Assembly: GCA_964506905.1 (NCBI GenBank)
Contig: CAZDNW010000061.1
Location: 1-11,424 of the forward strand
Reading direction: 5' to 3'
Length of the DNA stretch: 11,424 nucleotides
Source: JALWZX01 sp964506905
GTDB lineage: Bacteria; Patescibacteriota; WWE3; 2-01-FULL-39-13
Below the pieces are notes generated by a model. It was not told the origin of the DNA. It ran no database searches and was given only the letters and a program-made list of their open reading frames with translations. The position numbers and the translations under genes are program-made. Shown piece by piece: positions 1 to 6,448 of this stretch. Each line of letters begins with the position of its first letter. Position 1 is the first letter of the stretch.

Positions 1-1713
1 TGTACCCCTTCATGTCCATCTGGATATTGTGGGCCAGATGGTTGTGGTGGTACGTGTAGTTGCCAATCTGGACAAACTTGCAGTGATAACTCATGCCAAG
101 ATATATTGTCGTGTGATGCCAGTTGCGACATTACTGAATCAACTTATGGCACATGTGGAGCAGGTTCTTGCCTATCAACACAACGTAGAGTTGGTATTGT
201 AAAAAGATACAAAAAAAATCTTCACACAGGTTCATGTACAAACGATTATTGTCGCATTGTAAAGGATGTATGCCAAAATGATTGTGCTTGTGGAGCTGAT
301 ATTGATGCAGACGGAAACGCCTGTTGTGCATATTCAAAATTTTCTAAAGTAAGTAACTTTTTGTCTACCCAAGTAGCTGGTGACGATGAATCAAATAGTG
401 ACAGAACGGTAGAGCTTAGTTGGAACGCAATTACTTCCCCAAAAACGCCAGATAATTATGAAATTCAAATAGCACCTTACGGCACATCAGATTGGGGTTC
501 ATTGTCTGATGCAGGTTCTGGCACTTGTGGCAGTGGAACTGTAGGTGCATCTACAACATCATGCACAGATATTGTTGAACCGCAAAAATCTTATGTGTAT
601 AGAATACGTGCTAAAGGTGATAGTAATGACTGTCCGCCAGCTTCCGATTGGGTTACGGTATCATATTTTCCGCTTTTGTGTGACAGTATGGTTGTAACTG
701 TACCGTCTGATCCAGGAGGTTCTCAAATGTATTTTGGTGAAGATGCTGATGTTACTTCAACAATTCTTAATGGCATTGCTAATTTTCAATTCAATTATTA
801 TGCGGAATCAGATGATTCATCTTATCCGAATGCTGGCCATTTTACTCCCAATCCAATTAATAATGTGTCAGATCGTTCTGTTGATAATGTATATACAGCT
901 CCAGACGAAGCCCCACCAAGGCAAGTAAGGTTATGGTTTAATGTTACCGACAGTAATGGGGCAAAAGTGTGGTCTGAATCGCGACAAAATATTCCTGATT
1001 CTTGTAGGGCAAAGGATAGTGTCGGTAATGATCTGCCAATCGATATTGTATATAAGCTCGATGATTTTTTGGTAGTAGATCAGGGTAACATCACAATTTT
1101 AAGCAATTATACTGCCGATAGTATGAGATATGAAGACAGCGGTGACAATAAAGATGTTGTGTTTAGAAACATTGATTTAGAAACTGGTTTAGCGCACGGA
1201 TCGGGCTCCGGATCTTTAATTGTATATGGAAGTACCAGCATTGGTACTGGTTTGTTAAAAGAAGACTCTAATACAAGTAATGTGTATCATTTATCAGATT
1301 CATATTCAGAAAAGTCTTATAATAATAGTAAGGGAACAGATATCGATGCACTTTTTTCATCAGAAAATTTGGTCAATTCAGATGGCGTTATGTTTGTAGA
1401 TGGTGACTTAACTATAGACAACACTACAGTAATTGATAAACCAATAATTATGATTACCGGTAGTACCACTATCACACGAGAGGTTGAAAATATAAATGCA
1501 TTAATAATTTCGAAAGGCGACATAAATGTTGAAAGTTACGGTACAGATAACTTTGACAAAGATTTAAGGGTTACAGGAGGGTTACTTACTGATGGTAATT
1601 TAGTAAATGCTCGTAAAAATCCGATTTATGTTAATAATACTCTAGAATATTTATCAAATCCTCTTATAGTTAATACTTCAATCTTTAAACTGTATATAAC
1701 ACAATATGACTAG
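1..1713 (+). CDS. Secreted cysteine-rich multidomain surface protein, 3' part (5' end outside window)
   Basis: The frame is open from base 1, so this is the C-terminal 570 residues of a larger protein; a TTG at 106 is inside the frame and is not a convincing start. Visible residues 1-109 hold 19 cysteines, including a CGPDGCGGTCSC stretch at residues 10-21, which suggests disulfide-rich extracellular modules. Residues about 112-225 look like a fibronectin type III domain (ELSWNAI early, YVYRIRAKG late). About 226-330 look like another Ig-like beta domain. The C-terminal part has repeated short strands (GVMFVDGDLTI, PIIMITGSTTI, ALIISKGDINV), resembling a beta-helix-like stalk end. No LPxTG signal or membrane anchor is visible at the C terminus. 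It converges on the LysM gene and is not in its operon. Role is probably cell-surface or adhesive; this is inference, and the exact family is not recognised. The signal peptide would lie outside the window. Confidence 0.85.
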   Translation, partial: CTPSCPSGYCGPDGCGGTCSCQSGQTCSDNSCQDILSCDASCDITESTYGTCGAGSCLSTQRRVGIVKRYKKNLHTGSCTNDYCRIVKDVCQNDCACGADIDADGNACCAYSKFSKVSNFLSTQVAGDDESNSDRTVELSWNAITSPKTPDNYEIQIAPYGTSDWGSLSDAGSGTCGSGTVGASTTSCTDIVEPQKSYVYRIRAKGDSNDCPPASDWVTVSYFPLLCDSMVVTVPSDPGGSQMYFGEDADVTSTILNGIANFQFNYYAESDDSSYPNAGHFTPNPINNVSDRSVDNVYTAPDEAPPRQVRLWFNVTDSNGAKVWSESRQNIPDSCRAKDSVGNDLPIDIVYKLDDFLVVDQGNITILSNYTADSMRYEDSGDNKDVVFRNIDLETGLAHGSGSGSLIVYGSTSIGTGLLKEDSNTSNVYHLSDSYSEKSYNNSKGTDIDALFSSENLVNSDGVMFVDGDLTIDNTTVIDKPIIMITGSTTITREVENINALIISKGDINVESYGTDNFDKDLRVTGGLLTDGNLVNARKNPIYVNNTLEYLSNPLIVNTSIFKLYITQYD

Positions 1714-1746
1714 GTTGCTCTATTTTAAATTGCAAGAAAGAGGATT

Positions 1747-1775
1747 GTAAAGATGTTGAATTTTCTTTACTTTTT
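1747..1775 (+). terminator. Weak candidate intrinsic terminator of the Cys-rich gene
   Basis: A 7-bp inverted repeat, gtaaaga (1747-1753) and tctttac (1764-1770), with a 10-nt loop, is followed directly by five Ts on the plus strand. It lies 33 bases past the stop codon of the surface protein gene. The stem is AT-rich, so termination would be weak. No comparable T-run follows it on the minus strand. The rest of 1714-1841 shows no gene or other signal I can support. Confidence 0.35.
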
Positions 1776-1841
1776 AGGTCACAGACTGAAAAAGAGAAGG
1801 GCAGGTATGAAATTTCGTCATTTACTTTATTTACTTTACAT

Positions 1842-2774
1842 CTAGTCGCATTCTACTTCTATTTTTGAACCTACTCGTAAGAAATTGTTGCTCATGTGTT
1901 TCTTATAAAACGACTCATCTTTACAAACAGTTATTGATATTTTGTAAACATTATCTCCTTTTTTTACAATATAATTCACCTTTGAGCTTGTATTTGGTAA
2001 TGTATTTACCTTATCCATGCCTTCCTTGTTTTCTTTATCCATAGTTTCTTCTTGAGTCGTAGCTTCATCTTTTGTACCTTCAACATTTTCTTCATTTGTA
2101 TTATCTGTATTTTCTACTGTTGTTTCTGTATTTTCAGGTTGTGTTGCCTGTTCTTTGTTATTTGAAAAGAAGTCAAATATTTTCTTTAAAATTCCACCTA
2201 TTATTGCCATCTTTAATAAAGGTCTTTCGTTATCATCTTCTTCTATTTGTATGTCTTCTGTAGCTTCTTTTGTGTTTTCAGTGTTTTCTTCCATATTTTT
2301 CTCGTTCATTTCTTTAGCTTCTTCTTCTGGGGTTTCATTTTTTTCTTCTTCAGCATTTTCGGTATCTGCATTTATTTGCTCAGGCTTTTTTATCGTTATT
2401 TCAACTTCTTTTTTTATTGCCACTACATCTGGTTTGTCATCACTATTTTCTGTAACTTCAACTTCTTCTACAGTAGTATCTGGTGTTAATTCTTCAACGG
2501 TTACTTCTTCTAAATCTGTTTTATCTTTTGGTTGAACAGCATAATTATATGCAATTATAGCTGTTGGAATTAACAACACAGCTATTATTATAGCTACTTG
2601 CTGAGCAGTATCATTTTTCTTTTGTGCTGGCTTCTTTGTTTCATTTTCTTTTGCTGAATTTAGATTTGATGTTTTTGTGGAATTTTTAGCAGTACTGTTT
2701 TTAGCATTTTTTTGTGCTTTTGACTGCTTGTTTTTATTAGTAGGCTTTGTGTTTTTTTTCTTTTTTGATGCCAT
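1842..2774 (-). CDS. Membrane-anchored acidic-stalk protein with C-terminal LysM-like domain
   Basis: This 310-residue protein has a lysine-rich tail (residues 1-58, 17 Lys), then one hydrophobic segment (about 59-79) that should be a membrane anchor with the N terminus inside. Residues 82-255 form a low-complexity stalk rich in Glu, Asp, Asn and Thr, interrupted by a hydrophobic, possibly amphipathic stretch at 185-203. The C-terminal 45 residues (266-310) resemble a LysM domain: it opens YIVKKGDNVYKIS and ends RVGSKIEVEC, with Cys284 and Cys309 placed for a possible disulfide. LysM domains bind GlcNAc-containing glycan such as peptidoglycan, so the protein may bridge membrane and wall. LPNTS at 259-263, just before LysM, resembles a sortase signal. 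The gene starts 7 bp after the sortase gene and is preceded by a strong Shine-Dalgarno, so the two are very likely cotranscribed. The stalk has no recognisable family. Confidence 0.85.
   Translation of the reverse strand: MASKKKKNTKPTNKNKQSKAQKNAKNSTAKNSTKTSNLNSAKENETKKPAQKKNDTAQQVAIIIAVLLIPTAIIAYNYAVQPKDKTDLEEVTVEELTPDTTVEEVEVTENSDDKPDVVAIKKEVEITIKKPEQINADTENAEEEKNETPEEEAKEMNEKNMEENTENTKEATEDIQIEEDDNERPLLKMAIIGGILKKIFDFFSNNKEQATQPENTETTVENTDNTNEENVEGTKDEATTQEETMDKENKEGMDKVNTLPNTSSKVNYIVKKGDNVYKISITVCKDESFYKKHMSNNFLRVGSKIEVECD
1986..2000 (-). other. Candidate sortase recognition site LPNTS inside the LysM protein
   Basis: These bases encode Leu259-Pro-Asn-Thr-Ser263. LPxT followed by a small residue is the core of sortase substrates such as LPxTG and LPNTA. 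Unlike classic substrates, it is not followed by a hydrophobic segment and basic tail; the LysM domain follows instead. The adjacent sortase gene is the only contextual support, so this may be chance. Confidence 0.3.
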
Positions 2775-2781
2775 AGTATTT

Positions 2782-3603
2782 TTAGGTCACCTCCTTGTTT
2801 GGTAATTCATTTTTACTAATTTTAACTGCTTTTATTAGTAACCTGTATTCGTCATCGTTGCCATCACAAGTAAATAACGAAAGGTTAGTATCACCAATTG
2901 ACTTAGCTTTATTTACTTCTTCAGGTAATATTTTTTCTTTTTTTACTACCTTATAAGTATAATAATTGTTATCACCTATTATAGTGATTTCATCTCCAAT
3001 GTCTACTGTTTTTAAATTTTTAAATAGGTTTTTTCGTGCATGTGCAAATATTATAATGTTTCCAAATGGACTATCTAGATATCCACTTTCTACACCAAAA
3101 TTTGCTTTATTCTCACTTATTGACCATGTTCCATTTTCTAATTTAGCAGGTTCTATGAGTGTGTTTATATCTTTATTTTTAATTATTATTCTTAATGGAT
3201 ATTCACTGTAAGAATGTTTTTCTTTAGTAGGTTGGTTTGATAGGTCAACTGGAACTATAATATCTTCTCTTGCATTTATTACACTTGTATTAATTCCAAT
3301 TATTAATAATGTTACTAGAAGTAATGTCATTGAAGCAAGAACTGAAACCTTATAAAACAAGTCGGCTTTAGTGTTATTTAATGGTTTTTGAAGGTCTTTA
3401 CTTAAGTTTGATAAATTATTGTCAATTTTTTTCTGTTTCTTTTTATCTATAATAGGTGTATTTTTCAGTGTTTTTCTTTTTATTGATTTTCTTTTTCGCC
3501 TTGTTTTTAATGTCTTTTTCGGTTTTTTGTAAGCATTTTTGGCAACCTTACCAACATTTTTAGATTTCTTTTTTGTTTTTAGTACTTTCTTTTTTTTAGG
3601 CAT
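2782..3603 (-). CDS. Sortase family cysteine transpeptidase with long polybasic N-terminal tail
   Basis: Sortases cut a short signal in a surface protein and transfer it to an amine, usually in peptidoglycan or another protein. The fold occupies about residues 136-265 of 273. The catalytic residues are visible: His188 in IIFAHA, Cys246 in SLFTCDG and Arg254 in EYRLLIKA. One transmembrane segment (about 83-106) places the catalytic domain outside the cell, in the class D/E style; the class is not certain. The N-terminal 60 residues are cytoplasmic and half Lys/Arg (30 of 60), which is unusual for a sortase. The ATG at 3601-3603 has no Shine-Dalgarno but lies 23 bases after a good promoter -10 element. 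The last codons double as the ribosome binding site of the following LysM-protein gene, suggesting translational linkage. Confidence 0.93.
   Translation of the reverse strand: MPKKKKVLKTKKKSKNVGKVAKNAYKKPKKTLKTRRKRKSIKRKTLKNTPIIDKKKQKKIDNNLSNLSKDLQKPLNNTKADLFYKVSVLASMTLLLVTLLIIGINTSVINAREDIIVPVDLSNQPTKEKHSYSEYPLRIIIKNKDINTLIEPAKLENGTWSISENKANFGVESGYLDSPFGNIIIFAHARKNLFKNLKTVDIGDEITIIGDNNYYTYKVVKKEKILPEEVNKAKSIGDTNLSLFTCDGNDDEYRLLIKAVKISKNELPNKEVT
2787..2796 (-). promoter_or_regulatory. Full-length Shine-Dalgarno sequence for the LysM gene
   Basis: AAGGAGGTGA on the minus strand matches the 16S rRNA anti-Shine-Dalgarno complement over ten bases. It ends 12 bases before the ATG at 2772-2774. 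It is embedded in the last sense codons of the sortase gene (encoding Lys-Glu-Val-Thr), so ribosomes finishing the sortase will pass over it. It supports the chosen start. Confidence 0.85.
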
Positions 3604-3625
3604 AGCTATATGTTGGGCGGGTTTA

Positions 3626-3655
3626 TACTATACATTGATAATATTGTATAGTAAA
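3626..3655 (-). promoter_or_regulatory. Sigma-70-type promoter of the sortase-LysM unit, overlapped by an inverted repeat
   Basis: On the minus strand, TTTACT (3655-3650) and TATAGT (3632-3627) are separated by 17 bases, a near-ideal -35/-10 pair. Transcription would start about 16 bases before the sortase ATG. A perfect 9-bp inverted repeat, tactataca at 3626-3634 and tgtatagta at 3645-3653 with a 10-nt spacer, covers both boxes. No T-run follows it, so it looks more like an operator than a terminator of polX. Confidence 0.6.
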
Positions 3656-3664
3656 TTATATCAG

Positions 3665-5362
3665 TTAAAAAGGTTTATACAAATCTTTTGGTTCAATCCA
3701 ACCGCGTCTAGCATTATTTACGCCATATTTTATTAAATCTAGACTTTCTGTGTTGTGGGCATCTGTATTTATGGCAATTTTACAACCAATCTCTTTTGCC
3801 ATTCTTGCTAGTTTATCACTCAAATCTAATCTTTTTGGTTGAGAATTAATTTCTAATGCTGTATTTTCTTCTTTTGCTATCTTAAATACCTCTTTGTAGT
3901 CATACTCATATCCTTTTCTTATTAAGAGTAATCGATTTGTTGGGTGTCCTAATATTGTTGTAAGAGGGTTTTTAACTGCTTTTATAATTCGTCTTGTCAT
4001 TTCATTTTTGGTCATATTTGTAGAAAAGTGTATAGATGCAACAACATAATCTAATTCTTTTAGTAACTTTTCATTAAATTCCAAATTACCATCTTTATCA
4101 ATTTCGACTTCTGCAGATGCAAAAACTTTTATTTTATTTTTATACTTTTCACCAACTTGTCTTATTTCTGTTAAATATTCGCTAAATTCTGTTTCGTCAA
4201 TTGCGTTGGCAATTTTTAACTTTCCAAAGTGATCACTTATCCCTATGTATTTATACCCTTTGCTTATTGCTTGTATTACCATTTCTTCAACAGTGTTTGC
4301 GCCATCGCTAAAAGTCGTGTGTGTATGTAAGTCACCTTCTATATCATTAATTGTGAGAAGGGTAGGTAAATTATGATTTTTAGCGACTTCAATTTCTCCT
4401 TCTGCTTCTCTTAATTCGGGTTCAATAAATTGTAACCCTAATCGTTTGTAAATCGCTTTTTCATCAGCACCTTCTACTTTTGCTTTTGTATTTCTATCAA
4501 ACAATCCGTATTCAGAAAGTTTATAGCCTTGTGAAATTGCAACATTTCTTAATCTTATGTTGTGTTCTTTACTTCCTGTAAAATATTGCATAGCTGATCC
4601 AAAACTATCATTGTTTACAATTCGTATGTCTATTTGTATTTTAGATTTTAACCACACTGAGGATTTTGTATCTCCCGTGGCAAGTATTTTTTCTATATGA
4701 CTATATGAATTAAAGTATTTTGTTGTTTGTTTTGGATTTTTGGATAGTATCAAAATGTCAATATCGCCAATTGTTTCTTTTTTTCGCCTAAATGAGCCTA
4801 AAGGTACTGCTTTAATTAAATTTTTATCTTTATTTAAATATTCGAGTACTTGGTTTACAATGTTTTCAGCTTCAGCAAAAAGTATTCTGTCCTTATTTAC
4901 AATTGTAAATTCAATACTTTCTAATATTTTTTCTTGTGATTTTTCTCCAAACCCTTCTAATTGAGCTATTAGACCAGCTTCAGCGGCGTTTTTAAGTGAT
5001 TCTATATCTGTAACACCTAATTCTTTATATAACTTTTTTATTGTTTTTGGTCCTACACCCTGAACTTTTAATAGTTCTTCTAAATTAACAGGGGATTCTT
5101 TTTTTAAGTCTTCGTATGCTTGGATTTTTCCTGTTTCTATATATTCAATTATTTGTTCTGCGGTTCGTTGTCCGATGCCTTCTATTTTTACTAATTTATC
5201 TTTTGATTTCCAATCATTAGATTTTAAATCATAAGGAAATTTTTCTAAGGTTTCGGCAGCTTTTCTATAAGCTCTCGCCCTAAAAAATGCGTTTTTATCA
5301 TCAGACATTTCATAATAAGAAGCCATGTTTGAAAATATAAGGGCGATCTCTTGGTTAATCAT
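3665..5362 (-). CDS. polX: DNA polymerase X with C-terminal PHP nuclease domain
   Basis: Family X polymerases fill short gaps in repair, and the bacterial forms carry a PHP domain with exonuclease or related end-processing activity. At 565 residues this is full length. Helix-hairpin-helix motifs occur near residues 58-66 (KIEGIGQRT), 99-107 (KVQGVGPKT) and 134-142. The polymerase core shows GS at 189-190, catalytic Asp200 and Asp202 (GDIDIL), a third Asp245 (IQIDIR), and the YFTGSKEHN nucleotide-binding segment at 260-268. The PHP domain (about 342-550) keeps its metal ligands: HTH at 346-348, Asp353, DH at 377-378, Glu418, His445, His473 and TDAH at 533-536. Both active sites look intact. 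It follows dnaJ by 63 bp on the same strand but has its own promoter-like sequence. The ATG at 5360-5362 has no Shine-Dalgarno. It is a cytoplasmic repair enzyme, probably base-excision or gap repair. Confidence 0.97.
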   Translation of the reverse strand: MINQEIALIFSNMASYYEMSDDKNAFFRARAYRKAAETLEKFPYDLKSNDWKSKDKLVKIEGIGQRTAEQIIEYIETGKIQAYEDLKKESPVNLEELLKVQGVGPKTIKKLYKELGVTDIESLKNAAEAGLIAQLEGFGEKSQEKILESIEFTIVNKDRILFAEAENIVNQVLEYLNKDKNLIKAVPLGSFRRKKETIGDIDILILSKNPKQTTKYFNSYSHIEKILATGDTKSSVWLKSKIQIDIRIVNNDSFGSAMQYFTGSKEHNIRLRNVAISQGYKLSEYGLFDRNTKAKVEGADEKAIYKRLGLQFIEPELREAEGEIEVAKNHNLPTLLTINDIEGDLHTHTTFSDGANTVEEMVIQAISKGYKYIGISDHFGKLKIANAIDETEFSEYLTEIRQVGEKYKNKIKVFASAEVEIDKDGNLEFNEKLLKELDYVVASIHFSTNMTKNEMTRRIIKAVKNPLTTILGHPTNRLLLIRKGYEYDYKEVFKIAKEENTALEINSQPKRLDLSDKLARMAKEIGCKIAINTDAHNTESLDLIKYGVNNARRGWIEPKDLYKPF

Positions 5363-5369
5363 TAATTTT

Positions 5370-5397
5370 ATTCTAATATACTATTTTTGAATATCAA
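5370..5397 (-). promoter_or_regulatory. Candidate polX promoter giving a near-leaderless mRNA
   Basis: TTGATA (5397-5392) and TAGAAT (5375-5370) on the minus strand are 16 bases apart. Only seven bases separate the -10 box from the polX ATG, so the transcript would start at or near the start codon. The AT-rich context makes chance matches likely. Confidence 0.4.
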
Positions 5398-5425
5398 ATA
5401 GAAAAGTATAGGTATCTATTAGCAA

Positions 5426-6358
5426 TCATTTTTTCATAAAAGTTTCTTCTAAACATTTCTTTTGATCTTTTGTTAGTTTTTTGGGAATTTCAACTTTTAT
5501 TGTAATATAATGATCACCTCTACCACTACCTCTTAATTTGGGCATACCGAAGTTTCTTAATCTTATTTGCGAACCTGGTTGAGTTCCCGCAGGAACTTTT
5601 ACTTTTTTATAAGAAAAACCTGTTTCTGATTTTGGATCAATAACTTTAACTTCCACTTTATCACCTAATGCAGCTTGGGCCATATCAATCACAAGAACTG
5701 AAAATACATCGTCTCCTTGCCTTACAAATTCTGGGTGAGGCTTTACTTGTATTGTTATATATAAATCACCGGGTTCACCATCTTGAACTCTTGGTGGTTC
5801 ACCTTTACCGGTAAATTTAATTTGAGTTCCATCTCTAACTCCTGCTGGTAGTTTTATTTTTAATTTTTGGCCATCAACATCTATTGTTTTCTCTAGACCT
5901 TTTATTGCATCTTCAAAGTCGATGGTAAATATGTATCTAACATTTCTACCTTTTTTTCTGTAATTACTAAAACCTCTGAACCCAAATACTTGTTCAAATA
6001 TATCAAATGGGTCACCAAAATCACTGTCGGTCGAACTGGTTGTATATGTCCAAGTGAAAGGACCACCAGATGATCCAAAAGGATTAAAACCTGCACCACC
6101 AAATCCGTTGCCTGCGTCTGCAGCACCTCCAGAAGCACCACCAAACGCCGCTTCACCGAATTGATCATATTGTGCTCTTTTTTTAGGGTCACTTAACACT
6201 TGATATGCCTCATTTATTTCTTTGAATTTCTGTTCTGCGTTTTCTTTATCTTTAGCAACATCTGGATGCCATTCTCTAGCAAGCTTTCTGTATGCTTTTT
6301 TTATTTCATCATCTGTAGCATTTTTTGAAACACCTAGTATCTTGTAATAATCCGCCAT
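5426..6358 (-). CDS. dnaJ: DnaJ-type J-domain co-chaperone lacking the zinc-finger region (class B)
   Basis: It stimulates DnaK ATPase activity and delivers unfolded clients to it. The J domain spans residues 1-70 with the essential HPD at 31-33. A Gly/Phe-rich linker covers about 70-130. The two beta-rich C-terminal domains follow, about 138-215 and 216-293. The CxxCxGxG repeats of classical DnaJ are absent; the only cysteine is near the C terminus (Cys302). At 310 residues it matches CbpA-like class B proteins rather than the roughly 375-residue class A DnaJ. It is the last gene of the hrcA-grpE-dnaK-dnaJ run, so it is probably the main DnaK partner here. No Shine-Dalgarno precedes the ATG. 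A strong hairpin lies 13 bases upstream and may lower its expression relative to dnaK. The symbol follows operon position; cbpA would also fit. Confidence 0.95.
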   Translation of the reverse strand: MADYYKILGVSKNATDDEIKKAYRKLAREWHPDVAKDKENAEQKFKEINEAYQVLSDPKKRAQYDQFGEAAFGGASGGAADAGNGFGGAGFNPFGSSGGPFTWTYTTSSTDSDFGDPFDIFEQVFGFRGFSNYRKKGRNVRYIFTIDFEDAIKGLEKTIDVDGQKLKIKLPAGVRDGTQIKFTGKGEPPRVQDGEPGDLYITIQVKPHPEFVRQGDDVFSVLVIDMAQAALGDKVEVKVIDPKSETGFSYKKVKVPAGTQPGSQIRLRNFGMPKLRGSGRGDHYITIKVEIPKKLTKDQKKCLEETFMKK

Positions 6359-6371
6359 AATATAATGATTA

Positions 6372-6399
6372 TGGCTGGGCTCTTACAAGAGCCCAGCCA
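6372..6399 (-). promoter_or_regulatory. Strong GC-rich RNA hairpin between dnaK and dnaJ
   Basis: A perfect 12-bp inverted repeat (6372-6383 with 6388-6399) closes a 4-nt loop in otherwise very AT-rich DNA. The stem is mainly G-C. It begins about 50 bases after the dnaK stop and ends 13 bases before the dnaJ ATG. On neither strand is it followed by a T-run, so it is not a typical intrinsic terminator. It could stabilise the 3' end of a dnaK message, cause partial termination, or affect dnaJ translation. Confidence 0.75.
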
Positions 6400-6448
6400 C
6401 TTTAATTAACCAATAATAACTTCGTAGCAGGGCAGGGGAGATGTTTTA

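Noticed and set aside
106..108. TTG at 106 as the start of the first gene
   Set aside because: The frame is open through to base 1 with the same Cys-rich pattern, so the true start lies outside the window.
1711..1713. The TAG ending the Cys-rich gene as a premature nonsense or frameshift
   Set aside because: All three frames close soon afterwards, with no continuing homologous-looking sequence, and a hairpin with a T-run follows, so it reads as a normal end.
2072..2535. Several plus-strand open frames rich in Ser and Phe opposite the LysM gene
   Set aside because: They mirror the Glu/Asp/Lys-rich stalk codons of the minus-strand gene; they show no domain, no ribosome site and no codon pattern of their own.
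5381..5401. Imperfect dyad ctatttttga/tcaaatag as a dnaJ terminator
   Set aside because: The stem is weak and bulged, lacks a following T-run, and overlaps the better-supported polX promoter candidate.
6361..6366. A perfect TATAAT on the plus strand upstream of dnaJ
   Set aside because: It has no suitable -35 box, points into the hairpin and dnaK antisense, and no plus-strand gene follows.
6372..6399. Calling the dnaK-dnaJ hairpin a Rho-independent terminator
   Set aside because: No T-run follows the stem in either direction, and dnaJ would then need its own promoter, for which there is no convincing -35 box.
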